From Devosia rhizoryzae (lineage in GTDB: Bacteria > Pseudomonadota > Alphaproteobacteria > Rhizobiales > Devosiaceae), in NCBI RefSeq assembly GCF_016698665.1, contig NZ_CP068046.1, forward strand, positions 2,666,001 through 2,730,000: DNA of 64,000 bases, in the 5' to 3' direction. The translations under genes and the position numbers were made by a program. Under the pieces are notes generated by a model. That model saw nothing but the letters and a program-made list of their open reading frames with translations, was not told the DNA's origin and did no database searches. Shown here piece after piece: positions 54,309 through 63,243 of this stretch (position 1 is the stretch's first letter; each line of letters opens with the position of its first letter).

Positions 54309-56077
54309 TGCTGGCTAAGATCAATCGCGTAGATCTGGAGCGGCTCCTCGGGCCCGCTGATCCGCTTGAGCCATGGCCAGTCGTGCCCGTCGAAATCGGG
54401 TAGTCCGGCAAGGCCATTGGTCGCCGGAACGCCGCGGCAGAACACCAGATAATCAAGGTCGCGCTCCTCGGCCACGTCCCGCGCCTGGGCTTCGCCATCG
54501 CGGTAGAAGCTGATCATGTCGCGAAGACCCTGCTCGTTGCGATGGTAGCCCGCCGAGACGATTGCATGGGGCGTCCGCATCAGGATTTGGGGACCAATAA
54601 TGATGTAATTCATGAGCCGCGCAGGCGGGAGAGCCGCCAGCGGCTCATAGGCGTCTTGTTCGACGCAAGCGGCGAAACTTGCCGCTTCTGCGGTTTTCGG
54701 CGCCGAGGCAAACAGCAGGGAAAAGACGTAAAGATGGGTGGCGCCGGCAAAGGCCAGCAAGGTCAAGCCAGCGACCACAGCCGAGCCCAAGCTCTGGCGA
54801 GCTCGAAACCAGGCAATCACCCTTGCCACAATCCAGGCAGCACCGGGCAGCACCGCGATGGTCAGCAGTCGAAATCCGCGGATCTGCAGGCAGAATATGA
54901 TAAAAAGCGCGGCGGAAAAGCCGGCAAGCACCAACCAACGCCACCGCTCCCTAGACGGCACGAGGCAGGTCACGATCAGCACGGCAATCGTGCCCAGGAT
55001 CGGAGTGACCGCCAGTGCTATTTCACTGCGCCAGACGCTCCCCCAAAGCCAGATCGGCTGTGCCTCACCGATCTCGGACAGGTAAATGGTCGCTAGATCG
55101 GCGTCGAGATCGCCATAGGGGCCCAAGCGACAAGAGGGAAAGAGCCATAGAACCATGGCAAGCACAGCGCAGCCCAAGATCGCGAGGACAACGAACCGGG
55201 ATGCGGTATGGCGCAGCCATGGCGTTAACGAGACTGCGATCAGTACAGCGGCTGCGTAGCCGATCGCCGCTGTGAGATAAGTGATCGACAGCGCGTCGCA
55301 GGCGGGGGACAGCCACAAAGCGGGCGGTGTCGCCAGCAGAAAATGGAACAGTACTGCCGCTGCAAAACTGGCAGCAAAGGCAAGCACCATTGGCTTGCTT
55401 TGGTGCGGGTCGACTACCCAATAAAGCGCAAAGCAGACGAGAGCCGAAACTAGCGAGGGCAAAATTTCGGTGCCGATCGCGAGCCCGGTGGCGGTCGTTA
55501 CCCCAGCAGCGACGGCCCAGCCCAGCCGAAAGCGCCCTTCCAAACAGGCGAGGATCATCAGCAGCGTCAGGGCAAGTTGCACGTTGTGATGATCGATGCG
55601 ACCTGGGACGAACTCGGTGTAAGCAGCGATCGAGAAAGCCAGCAGCGCTAATGCAGGCAGGCGCGCGGCTTTTCCCGCGACACGTTCCGTCACTTCGGCG
55701 ACCAGGGCTACCACTGCAAGCAGCACGAGAGGCGGCCAGACAAAGGCTGCCCAACGGGGTGCGGCGTCCTGAGCAAACGGAGTGAACAGGGCCATCAGCG
55801 CCACAAGTGGCGCATCGATCAAGCGCGACCAGTGCATTGGCGCGCCATAAGGCGTGTTGTCACGGTATTGGGTTGTATCGAACCAGGACTGCCCGTTGAA
55901 GAGATCAATCGCCTCGACCAGCCGCATGACATCGTCACCTCCGGAAGGAGGAACTACACCGCTGATAATGACCGAGACGCTCAACGTGACAGTTAACGCT
56001 AGCCAGATCGCCAGGACCTGGCCCCAGTTTGTGTTAAGCCAGCCCATCTGCGTCCCCGCCTCGACGCGATAAGCCAT
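54305..56077 (-). CDS. GT-C-like polytopic membrane protein
   Basis: 590 residues with about 12 membrane spans and a C-terminal soluble domain (about 480-590). After the first span comes GVVPPSGGDDVMRLVEAIDLF, an Asp-Asp loop of the kind used by GT-C glycosyltransferases, then MHWSRLIDAP and VPGRIDHHNVQLAL in further external loops. The layout suggests a polyprenyl-phosphate-sugar-dependent transferase, but no specific family is recognised. ATG 56047 is an alternative start. Codon use is somewhat less G+C-biased than its neighbours. Single gene. Confidence 0.7.
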   Translation of the reverse strand: MAYRVEAGTQMGWLNTNWGQVLAIWLALTVTLSVSVIISGVVPPSGGDDVMRLVEAIDLFNGQSWFDTTQYRDNTPYGAPMHWSRLIDAPLVALMALFTPFAQDAAPRWAAFVWPPLVLLAVVALVAEVTERVAGKAARLPALALLAFSIAAYTEFVPGRIDHHNVQLALTLLMILACLEGRFRLGWAVAAGVTTATGLAIGTEILPSLVSALVCFALYWVVDPHQSKPMVLAFAASFAAAVLFHFLLATPPALWLSPACDALSITYLTAAIGYAAAVLIAVSLTPWLRHTASRFVVLAILGCAVLAMVLWLFPSCRLGPYGDLDADLATIYLSEIGEAQPIWLWGSVWRSEIALAVTPILGTIAVLIVTCLVPSRERWRWLVLAGFSAALFIIFCLQIRGFRLLTIAVLPGAAWIVARVIAWFRARQSLGSAVVAGLTLLAFAGATHLYVFSLLFASAPKTAEAASFAACVEQDAYEPLAALPPARLMNYIIIGPQILMRTPHAIVSAGYHRNEQGLRDMISFYRDGEAQARDVAEERDLDYLVFCRGVPATNGLAGLPDFDGHDWPWLKRISGPEEPLQIYAIDLSQQ

Positions 56078-56249
56078 AAGAGGACAGCGTTAACCCGAGC
56101 TTAAAGTTGACCTGTCACCCAGGCAACGTCGTGACTTCGACCATCCCGCCTCCGGCTCCAGACTTGCCACCCAGCCCCATTTCCGCCATCGTCATGCCGC
56201 GATTGGCGTTTAACCCCCGGTCTAACGGGGTTCCCGAGAAGGAAAACGC

Positions 56250-56819
56250 ATGACGGTTCGGCCGCTTTCCATTGCCGGTTCGCTGGCTCTTGCCCTTGTG
56301 GTTTCCGGCTGCACCGTGGCCGGCATCAAGCCTTTGCCCGGCAATCGCACCGGAGAAGCGGCCACGACGGCGATTGCCGCCCTTGCCCCAACGCCTGCCG
56401 GTCACATGCCCGATGCTGCGGCAATTCCGGCAGCGTCCAGCGGGCTCTTGGCTTATGCCGGCAGCGGTGGCGGTCAATATGATGGGCTGATTGCCCACTA
56501 TGCCGAGCAATACAATGTCCCTGAATCGCTGGTCCGCCGCGTTATCGTGCGCGAAAGCGGCTATAACGCCGCCGCTCGCAACGGACCCTATTACGGCCTT
56601 ATGCAGATCAGCCACGCGACCGCGCGCGGCATGGGTTTTTCCGGCAGCGCCTCCGGCCTGCTCGATGCAGAAACCAATCTGCGCTACGCCGTGCGGTATC
56701 TGGCCGGCGCCTATGTCACGGCCGGCGGCAATGCCGACCGCGCCGTGCAGTTCTATGCCCGCGGCTATTACTACGATGCAAAAAAGCTCGGCCTGCTCGA
56801 CCAGAGCGGCCTGCGCTAG
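56250..56819 (+). CDS. Lipoprotein lytic transglycosylase (SLT domain)
   Basis: 189 residues. Lipoprotein signal ending VVSGCTVAG (lipobox Cys21), a Ala/Pro-rich linker, then the SLT domain: YAEQYNVPESLVRRVIVRESGYN with the catalytic Glu of RESGYN, GPYYGLMQISHATARGMGF and LRYAVRYLAGAY. It cleaves peptidoglycan between MurNAc and GlcNAc, anchored in the outer membrane. GAAGGAAAA precedes the ATG. Upstream gap 56078-56249 contains only a modest hairpin AACCCC-GGGGTT. Confidence 0.92.
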   Translation: MTVRPLSIAGSLALALVVSGCTVAGIKPLPGNRTGEAATTAIAALAPTPAGHMPDAAAIPAASSGLLAYAGSGGGQYDGLIAHYAEQYNVPESLVRRVIVRESGYNAAARNGPYYGLMQISHATARGMGFSGSASGLLDAETNLRYAVRYLAGAYVTAGGNADRAVQFYARGYYYDAKKLGLLDQSGLR

Positions 56820-56821
56820 GC

Positions 56822-57211
56822 CTATTCGCCTTCGACCTCACCGAACAGGCTCGCGATCTGGCGGGCCAGTTCTTCCTGCCGGAAGGGTTTTTCCAGCCGC
56901 GGCAGGCCGGTCGGCGCATCTTCGGGAAGTTCCGCATAACCGGTGGCAAGCAGGATCGGCAGGCCGGGGCGCAGCGCCCGCGCGGCTTCCGCCAGTTGCA
57001 CGCCATTCATGCCCGGCATCGAGTAATCGGTGATCAGCGCCGCAATGTCGTCGCGCTTTTGCAGGATCGACAGGGCCTCTGCGGCGGAGAATGCCTCCAC
57101 CGGCAGATGGCCGAGTTCGGCCAGCTGGTCCACCGTATTGAGCGTGATCAAGGCATCGTCGTCGACCACCAGAATGGTGACGCCGGAACCCCGGGGCGGG
57201 CTGACTTCCAC
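56822..57211 (-). CDS. Single-domain response regulator (receiver only)
   Basis: 129 residues from a GTG at 57211 preceded by AAAGGA; upstream frame to 57424 is unlikely because it runs across the polA leader. Receiver signatures: TILVVDDDALITLNTVDQL, phosphoacceptor Asp in LITDYSMPGMNGVQLA, LLATGYAE and the Lys in RLEKPFRQEELARQI. No output domain, so it acts by protein-protein contact or as a phosphate sink, for example for an HWE kinase (inference). Convergent with the transglycosylase gene (two-base gap). Confidence 0.88.
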   Translation of the reverse strand: MEVSPPRGSGVTILVVDDDALITLNTVDQLAELGHLPVEAFSAAEALSILQKRDDIAALITDYSMPGMNGVQLAEAARALRPGLPILLATGYAELPEDAPTGLPRLEKPFRQEELARQIASLFGEVEGE

Positions 57212-57422
57212 TGACCGATCCTTTGGCCGCACAGGCCCGTCCGGGTGCTCGCAACATTGCCGCTTGCCCATTTTGCTCGTTAGTTGAAAACTATGGCGAA
57301 ACGAGGTCAGGCCCTTGTTCCGGCACCGCAAAATCGTGCTGACTGTGTCTGGCAAAATGGGGTGCCATCCTCCTTCCCAAACCGATAAAGTCGCCCGGCA
57401 CGAAACCCAAGGAATCGTCCTC

Positions 57423-60341
57423 ATGCATTTGCTGCTCGTTGATGGCTCGGGCTATATTTTCCGCGCCTTCCACGCCCTGCCCCCGCTTAACCGCAAGTCC
57501 GACGGCCTGCCCGTCGGTTGCGTCCAGGGTTTTTGCAACATGCTGTTCAAGCTGACGCAGGACATGGATATCGATGAGCCCCCCACCCATGTGGCGGTGA
57601 TCTTCGACCATTCGGCCAAGACATTTCGCGACGAAATCTATTCCGATTACAAGGCGCATCGCCCTTCGGCGCCCGAAGAGCTCGTGCCGCAGTTCCCGCT
57701 CACCCGCCACGCCACGCGCGCCTTTTCCATCGCCTCGATCGAAATGGAAGGCTGGGAGGCCGATGACATCATGGCGACCTATGCCTGTCAGGCCAAGTCG
57801 CGCGGTTGGAAGGTCACCATCGCCTCCTCCGACAAGGACCTGATGCAACTCGTCGAAATGGACGGCTCGATCCGCCTCCTCGACACCATCCCCCGCCCAG
57901 GCCAGCCGCCGCTCAGGTGGATCGGGCCGGACGAGGTCTTCACCAAGTTCGGCGTCACGCCCGACAAGGTCATCGACGTGCAGGCGCTTTGCGGCGACAG
58001 CGTCGACAACGTTCCCGGCGTCCCCGGCATCGGCGTCAAGACGGCGGCCGAGCTCATCAACCAGTATGGCGATCTTGAAACGCTCCTCGCCCGCGCCGAG
58101 GAGATCAAGCAGCCCGCCCGCCGCCAGAAGCTCGTCGACAATGCCGAGCTCGCGCGCATCTCCAAGCAGCTCGTCACCCTCGAACAGGCCGTGCCGCTCG
58201 AGATCGATCTTGATGGCCTCGCGCGCCAGCCCATGGCGCCGTCGGCGCTGTTTCCCTTCCTCAAGGCGATGGAATTTGCCACCATCACCAAGCGCCTTGC
58301 CGGGCTCCTTGACGCCAACCCCGATGATTTCGAGCCCGATCCGGATCTCAAGGCCGGCGGCAACAAGGATATGGGCGCGCCGAAAAAATCGGCCGACCTC
58401 TCGGTCGCCAAGGCCAAGCTCGCCGCCAATGTCGTGCCCGGCACCGGCCCTGCCCGCTTCGCCGCCAGCGAACACGCGCGCGTCAAGGCGGTCCCGATCG
58501 ACTACGACGCCTATCGCACGGTCACCACGGCCGAAGATCTGAGCGCCATCGTCTCCCGCATCTACGCCCGCGGCCATGTCGCCATCGACACCGAAACCAC
58601 GGGGCTCGATCCGCAGCAGGCCGATATCGTCGGCATTTGCCTGTCCACCGAGATCGGGGAAGGCTTTTACATCCCCGTCGGCCACGCCAAGGCCGGCGAC
58701 CTCCTCGCCGGTGGCGGCCTTCTCGAAGGCCAGTTGCCGATCCGCGACGTGCTCGATGCGCTCAAGCCCGTGCTCGAAGACCCTTCGATCCTCAAGATCG
58801 GGCAGAACAGCAAGTACGACATGGAAGTGTTCGAGCGCTACGGCATCGCCATGGCGCCGATTGATGACACCATGCTCATGAGCTACGCCCTCGATGGCCC
58901 GCAATATAACGGCCTCGACGTCCTCGCCAAGCATTGGCTCGACCACAAGACCATCACCTTCGGCGAGCTCGCCGGCACCGGCAAGGGGCAAAAGACCTTC
59001 GACCAGCTCGAGATCGCCCCCGCCGCCCGCTATGCGGCCGAAGATGCCGACGTCACCATGCGCCTCTGGCATGTGCTGAAGCCCCGCCTCGCCGCCGAAA
59101 ACGCCACCGCGCTCTACGAAACGCTGGAGCGCCCGCTCGCCCCGGTCCTGGCCCGCATGGAAGCACGCGGCATCACCGTCGACCGGCAGATCCTCAATCG
59201 CCTGTCCGGCGATTTTGCCCAGCGCGCCGCCGCGCTCGAGGCCGAAGCCTATGAGCTGGCCGGGCAGAGTTTCAACCTCGGCTCGCCCAAGCAGCTGGGC
59301 GAAATCCTCTTCGACAAGATGGGGCTCGAAGGCGGCACCAAGACCAAGACCGGCGCCTGGTCCACCGGCGCCGACGTGCTTGAAGACCTCGCGCTCAAGG
59401 GCGTGCCGCTCGCCCGCACCATCGTCGATTGGCGCCAACTCACCAAGCTCATGGGCACCTATACCGATGCCCTCCCCACCTATATCAACCCGCGCACCGG
59501 CCGCGTCCACACCTCCTATTCGCAGGCCTCGGTGCTCACCGGGCGCCTTTCCTCGAACGAGCCGAACCTGCAAAACATTCCGGTGCGCACCGGCGATGGC
59601 CGCAAGATCCGCACCGCCTTTGTCGCGGCGCCGGGCAAAATCCTGATCTCGGCCGACTATTCCCAGATCGAGCTGCGCCTTCTCGCCCATATCGCCGATA
59701 TCGGCGCGCTCAAGGACGCTTTTGAGGAAGGCCTCGACATTCACGCCATGACGGCGTCGGAAATGTTCAACGTGCCGGTCAAGGACATGCCATCGGAAGT
59801 CCGCCGCCGCGCCAAGGCCATCAATTTCGGCATCATCTACGGCATTTCCGCCTTTGGCCTTTCCAACCAGCTCGGCATCGCGCGCGGCGAGGCCGGCGAC
59901 TATATCAAGACCTATTTCGAGCGGTTTCCGGGCATCAAGGACTACATGGACGCCCAGCGCGCCCGCGTCAAAATCGATGGCCACGTCACCACGATCTTTG
60001 GCCGAAAAATCCAGTTCCCAAACGCCAATTCCGGCAATCCGTCGGAACGCAGTTTCGTCGAACGCGCCTCCATCAACGCCCCCATCCAGGGCTCTGCCGC
60101 CGACATCATCCGCCGCGCCATGATCCGCATGGAACCCGAACTCAAGCGGCTCGGCGTCGAAGCCGACATGCTCTTGCAGGTGCATGACGAACTAATTTTT
60201 GAAGCCCCGGAAGGGACGGAAGAGACGGCAATGTCGGCGATCAAGACGGTCATGGAAGGCGCATCGGAACCAGCCGTGCGGCTAACGGTGCCGATCCAGG
60301 TCGATGCGCATGCGGCGAAGAATTGGGACGAGGCGCATTGA
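57423..60341 (+). CDS. polA: DNA polymerase I
   Basis: 972 residues with three domains: 5'-3' exonuclease (about 1-290, MHLLLVDGSGYIFRAFHALP and VIDVQALCGDSVDNVPGVPGIGVKTA), 3'-5' exonuclease (about 365-560, with Asp389 and Glu391 in IDTETTGLDPQ, so proofreading should be active) and family A polymerase (Asp745 in DYSQIELR, and HDE with Asp922-Glu923). Functions in Okazaki fragment processing and repair. The start at 57423 is preferred over 57315 because it begins the family N-terminus. The stop overlaps the next gene's TTG. Confidence 0.97.
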   Translation: MHLLLVDGSGYIFRAFHALPPLNRKSDGLPVGCVQGFCNMLFKLTQDMDIDEPPTHVAVIFDHSAKTFRDEIYSDYKAHRPSAPEELVPQFPLTRHATRAFSIASIEMEGWEADDIMATYACQAKSRGWKVTIASSDKDLMQLVEMDGSIRLLDTIPRPGQPPLRWIGPDEVFTKFGVTPDKVIDVQALCGDSVDNVPGVPGIGVKTAAELINQYGDLETLLARAEEIKQPARRQKLVDNAELARISKQLVTLEQAVPLEIDLDGLARQPMAPSALFPFLKAMEFATITKRLAGLLDANPDDFEPDPDLKAGGNKDMGAPKKSADLSVAKAKLAANVVPGTGPARFAASEHARVKAVPIDYDAYRTVTTAEDLSAIVSRIYARGHVAIDTETTGLDPQQADIVGICLSTEIGEGFYIPVGHAKAGDLLAGGGLLEGQLPIRDVLDALKPVLEDPSILKIGQNSKYDMEVFERYGIAMAPIDDTMLMSYALDGPQYNGLDVLAKHWLDHKTITFGELAGTGKGQKTFDQLEIAPAARYAAEDADVTMRLWHVLKPRLAAENATALYETLERPLAPVLARMEARGITVDRQILNRLSGDFAQRAAALEAEAYELAGQSFNLGSPKQLGEILFDKMGLEGGTKTKTGAWSTGADVLEDLALKGVPLARTIVDWRQLTKLMGTYTDALPTYINPRTGRVHTSYSQASVLTGRLSSNEPNLQNIPVRTGDGRKIRTAFVAAPGKILISADYSQIELRLLAHIADIGALKDAFEEGLDIHAMTASEMFNVPVKDMPSEVRRRAKAINFGIIYGISAFGLSNQLGIARGEAGDYIKTYFERFPGIKDYMDAQRARVKIDGHVTTIFGRKIQFPNANSGNPSERSFVERASINAPIQGSAADIIRRAMIRMEPELKRLGVEADMLLQVHDELIFEAPEGTEETAMSAIKTVMEGASEPAVRLTVPIQVDAHAAKNWDEAH

Positions 60342-61183
60342 GCGAAGCGGCAGAAGCAATTCAGCCTTGCCGCCTAACCCTCGCCGAACCGCCGAACTCA
60401 CCCAAACACGGTGATACTTACGCGTATTTGCCTCCAAAGTATGCGCGTACTCAGCACGAGTTGGCACTTACGATTGCTTGGATTTGTCACCGAAAACTTT
60501 GGGGACAAACCTATGCTGGGTTGCAGCCAGATTACTTCTGGACCCAACCACAGGATGCCGGTGTTCTTTTGCGGCCAGTGGTAACGACATCGCGCCTCTT
60601 TCCTGGTGCAACAAAGCCTGGAGACGTCGACCTCCTAGTCATTCCCTATCACGGAAAGGAGTTGGTGCTTGAACGGTCGCTAGCGATGGAAATCAAGGTT
60701 ATCCGAGCAAGTCACGCTAGGCCGGGTAAGTCGCCGAACGACTTTGGGTTTTCACAGGCAGAGGGCTTAAGCGCATTGGGGTTTCCCTATGTTGCTGTGG
60801 TTCACCTAATTGTCTCAGATTCTGCGCCAGAAAATGAATGGCGTATGATGGGAAAGGCAGAAGTGCTTGACTCCAGTGGGCGCGTCCGGATGCTTGAACC
60901 GGAGCCACACGACATGCTGCCCGCTGATCTGATGGAACGTGCTTTCGGGCGCCTTAAGGCAAACTCCCGCGATGGAGCGCACGGAATAGCGGCCGTCTAC
61001 TTGGACAAATGGTCTGAAGAGAGTCGAAAATTCGAATACAATGGCTTCTGGTTTCCAGAGTGCCAACCGGCGCTTCGTAACCCATCAGTGTCCTACGATC
61101 TTCTTCCCTATATAGGGTCGTACTACCTTCGGAACTCAAGTTCCTTTTTGGCTACTCCAATGTTCGATCCGCCTAACACGTAG
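60338..61183 (+). CDS. PD-(D/E)XK nuclease-like protein of unknown function, probably acquired
   Basis: 281 residues from TTG 60338, which overlaps the polA stop (TTGA); TTG 60323 is an alternative. The segment KPGDVDLLVIPYHGKELVLE ... LAMEIKVIRAS gives Asp98-X19-Glu118-X-Lys120, the PD-(D/E)XK pattern, followed by a helix with FSQAEGLSALG. No helix-turn-helix or methylase is seen. The codon use and G+C content are visibly lower than polA and most other genes here (TTG, GGA, TAT, AAA common). Not recognised as a named family; probably a nuclease or a transferred orphan restriction-like gene (inference). Confidence 0.72.
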   Translation: MSEAAEAIQPCRLTLAEPPNSPKHGDTYAYLPPKYARTQHELALTIAWICHRKLWGQTYAGLQPDYFWTQPQDAGVLLRPVVTTSRLFPGATKPGDVDLLVIPYHGKELVLERSLAMEIKVIRASHARPGKSPNDFGFSQAEGLSALGFPYVAVVHLIVSDSAPENEWRMMGKAEVLDSSGRVRMLEPEPHDMLPADLMERAFGRLKANSRDGAHGIAAVYLDKWSEESRKFEYNGFWFPECQPALRNPSVSYDLLPYIGSYYLRNSSSFLATPMFDPPNT

Positions 61184-61203
61184 ATTCAACCTCTGGCTCC
61201 ACA

Positions 61204-61329
61204 CCCACCAGCCGTCACCCCGGCGAAGGCCGGGGCCCATCTTGAGGTGGTGGTTCAATCCAACAGCGTCGCGGCTCGCTTTGGGGGTGGGCCCCGGGTC
61301 AAGCCCGGGGTGACATGCGGTGGGTGGGA
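61204..61329. repeat. Large palindrome, 'TGTCACCCCGG' family, copy 2
   Basis: Outer arms CCCACCAGCCGTCACCCCGG and CCGGGGTGACATGCGGTGGG with inner arms CGGGGCCCATC and GTGGGCCCCGGG. Same ends as the element at 6490. With copy 3 it flanks the GIY-YIG gene. Confidence 0.85.
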
Positions 61330-61350
61330 CGCAATGTTCCTTAACCACCC

Positions 61351-61644
61351 TCACTCGCGCTGCCCGGTGATCTCCCACCAGAGATCGTTCCAGTCGGGGT
61401 TTCGCTCTTCGATCAGCGCCACCTTCCAAGATCGCAACCATCGCTTAATGCGCTTCTCCCGAAGAATGGCCTCGCTTATGTCGTCGTGCGTCTCGTACCA
61501 GACCAGCCGCTTGCAGCCATTGGTCTTGGTGAAGCCGGGCGCCAGTCCCTCGCGATGTTCATAGGTGCGGCGCACAAGGTCATTGGTGACGCCGGTATAG
61601 TCCGTACCGTTCTTGCGATTGACCATGATGTAGACGAAGTACAC
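61351..61644 (-). CDS. GIY-YIG nuclease-superfamily protein
   Basis: 97 residues from a GTG start. FVYIMVNRKNGTDYTGVTNDLVRRTYEHREG contains the GIY-YIG core in its VYIM and YTGVT strands with the following Arg helix, and the C-terminal EKRIKRWLRSWKVALIEERNPDWNDL matches the UPF0213/small single-domain group. Catalytic Arg and Glu positions look intact. Flanked on both sides by copies of the same palindrome family. Confidence 0.9.
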   Translation of the reverse strand: MYFVYIMVNRKNGTDYTGVTNDLVRRTYEHREGLAPGFTKTNGCKRLVWYETHDDISEAILREKRIKRWLRSWKVALIEERNPDWNDLWWEITGQRE

Positions 61645-61689
61645 CGGCGCCCCCGCAGTGTTTCAACCTAAGGCACAATGCAACAACAC

Positions 61690-61812
61690 CCACCGGCTGT
61701 CACCCCGGCGAAGGCCGGGGCCCATCCTGAGGTGGTTGTGCGGGGCATAGAGGTTGCGGCGCGCTCCGTAGCTGGGCCCCGGGTCAAGCCCGGGGTGACG
61801 GCTGGTGGGTGT
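61690..61812. repeat. Large palindrome, 'TGTCACCCCGG' family, copy 3
   Basis: Outer arms CACCGGCTGTCACCCCGG and CCGGGGTGACGGCTGGTGGGTG, with GGGGCCCATC inner arms. Almost the same outer sequence as copy 2. Confidence 0.85.
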
Positions 61813-61858
61813 GGCACCCTCCCGCCCTGCGAGCGCAGCTCTCCGGGCCTAGCCTGCT

Positions 61859-61883
61859 AAAATCGCTCCACTGGAGCGATTTT
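61859..61883. repeat. Short palindrome, 'GCTCCA-TGGAGC' family, copy 2
   Basis: AAAATCGCTCCACTGGAGCG followed by ATTTT, a relative of the 18727 copy. It ends 15 bases before the stop codon of the convergent gene and could serve as its terminator. Between copy 3 and here no gene is seen. Confidence 0.65.
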
Positions 61884-61898
61884 GCGTGCCGCCGCAAG

Positions 61899-62225
61899 CT
61901 AGTCACCCAGCTTCACCCACTTCCACGTTTGGATCTGCCGCACCGCGCCCGGCCGTCGCACCATGAGCACGCCATAGTCCCATGTCGTCGGATAGGTCAG
62001 CGTCACGCGGACCCAGCCGTCCGGGCCGCAATTGGCGCAACCGAAGGGTGGGTCGAGGGCGTCGCGGCTGGGGGCGAAAAACTGGATGAGGTCGGTTGCC
62101 AGATACCGCACCTCGCGTTTGCACAGCCCGCATTTGCAGATGACGATCTGCCCGTCATCGGCCGCATGCCTGAGCGTCCATTCCTTGCCCGGATAGGGCC
62201 GTTCTCCGCGATAGGGTTGGGGCAT
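61899..62225 (-). CDS. Hypothetical protein with two Cys-rich knuckles
   Basis: 108 residues: MPQPYRGERPYPGKEWTLRH, then IVICKCGLCKREV and PPFGCANCGPDGWVRV, four to five cysteines likely to bind zinc. Hydrophilic, no signal. Not a recognised family; the zinc-ribbon-like arrangement suggests nucleic-acid or protein binding. Single gene. Confidence 0.7.
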   Translation of the reverse strand: MPQPYRGERPYPGKEWTLRHAADDGQIVICKCGLCKREVRYLATDLIQFFAPSRDALDPPFGCANCGPDGWVRVTLTYPTTWDYGVLMVRRPGAVRQIQTWKWVKLGD

Positions 62226-62598
62226 GAATCAGTCTCCGTCGCGGCACACTAGCACGAGAACGGAACAAGAACGATCACGGTTGCGGACGACGAATATCCC
62301 GCTTATCCCCATGACCAGAACCCGCGCTATTCTCCCTGCATCAGCCGGGTGGAGATGGGGTTGCAACGATCAACCGTCCGGCGACAGTCGGGAGGGCTCT
62401 GCATCGTTCCGGAGCCTGGGTCCGCGGACGGGGAGGCGTAATCCTCCCCTAAGACGCTGCCTGCCAGAAAACCCGGCGCCTCGAGACGGTCTTTGTCTCA
62501 CATACAAAACTACTCAAGAGGCGAAAGCCGTCTCGGGGCACCATCATCTGCCGCACACCCGGAGGCTTCCGCCGTCCGGCGCCTCTGCTCGCCTCCGC
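62226..62598. other. Gene-free stretch with hairpins
   Basis: About 370 bases without a supported gene. Contains a long-range stem CGAGACGG/CCGTCTCG (about 62487-62494 and 62530-62537) and a G+C-rich hairpin near 62563-62580. The open frame covering it has no ribosome-binding site and is not called. Confidence 0.45.
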
Positions 62599-62623
62599 GC
62601 AACCGCCTCCCGTTTGCGCCGTT
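62599..62623 (+). promoter_or_regulatory. Candidate EcfG-type promoter variant (GCAAC-N16-CGTT)
   Basis: GCAAC at 62599-62603 and CGTT at 62620-62623, one base off the GGAAC-N16-CGTT consensus, 25 bases before the small hydrophilic gene. The same variant occurs at 5893-5869. Confidence 0.4.
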
Positions 62624-62648
62624 CCCCAAACACATAAGGAGATGCGCC

Positions 62649-62807
62649 ATGCCCCCAACCGAAAAGCCCGGCAATGCCAAGCAGGACGACGACACCAAGT
62701 CGCTCAACGATACGCGCGAAGACACCGAGCTGCCCGCCGGCGAGTTCGCGACCGAGGACGACGCCGACAAGATCGGCAAGAAGGATCCTCATGGCAACCG
62801 CCGCTGA
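62649..62807 (+). CDS. 52-residue hydrophilic, probably disordered protein
   Basis: MPPTEKPGNAKQDDDTKSLN starts a highly charged protein rich in Asp, Lys and Thr with no hydrophobic core. AAGGAGATG precedes the ATG. It overlaps the DUF1810 gene by 17 bases. The upstream promoter-like element suggests stress expression; comparable small disordered proteins are common in stress regulons. No function known. Confidence 0.75.
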   Translation: MPPTEKPGNAKQDDDTKSLNDTREDTELPAGEFATEDDADKIGKKDPHGNRR

Positions 62808-63243
62808 GCCTCAAGGCGCGCTGGTCGCCAAATTCCTTAGGGCGCAGGACCGGGTCTATCCCGAAGCCCTGGGCGAGCTGCGCGCCGGCCAGAAGCGCAG
62901 CCATTGGATGTGGTTCATTTTTCCCCAGCTCGCCGGCCTGGGCCACAGCGAGATGGCGCGTACCTATGCGCTCCAAAGCCTCGACGAAGCCCGCACCTTC
63001 GCCGCCCATCCGGTGCTCGGCGCGCGCCTGCGCGAATGCACGGAAGCGGTGCTGCTGCATGCGCCCGATGGGGCCGCACCGCGCGATCTCACTACCATCT
63101 TCGGCGCGCCGGACGACAAGAAGTTCATCTCCTCGATGACGCTTTTCGCCCGCGCCCTCCCCGACGACCCGCTCTTCCGGAAAGCGCTCGACGCTTTCAA
63201 CCGTGGCGAAGAGGACCAGCGCACGCTGGCCCTCCTCGGCTGA
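62791..63243 (+). CDS. DUF1810 family protein
   Basis: 150 residues: LVAKFLRAQDRVYPEALGELRAGQKRSHWMWFIFPQLAGLG, then YALQSLDEARTFAAHPVLGARLRECTEAVL and FGAPDDKKFISSMTLFARA, the DUF1810 pattern. The start ATG with AAGGATCC upstream lies inside the previous gene (17-base overlap). Biochemical function unknown. Confidence 0.92.
   Translation: MATAAEPQGALVAKFLRAQDRVYPEALGELRAGQKRSHWMWFIFPQLAGLGHSEMARTYALQSLDEARTFAAHPVLGARLRECTEAVLLHAPDGAAPRDLTTIFGAPDDKKFISSMTLFARALPDDPLFRKALDAFNRGEEDQRTLALLG

Noticed and set aside
57291-60185. Open frame of 964 residues on the minus strand
   Set aside because: Antisense to polA; Gly/Asp/Val-rich low-complexity translation typical of the complementary strand of a high-GC gene.
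60396-60410. CTCACCCAAACACGG as a further copy of the 50-54 kb motif
   Set aside because: Lies inside a coding sequence, mismatched at the first base and the end, and not beside a start codon.
61204-61812. Paired palindromes as insertion sequence ends
   Set aside because: No transposase and no clear target duplication; kept as a repeat family only.
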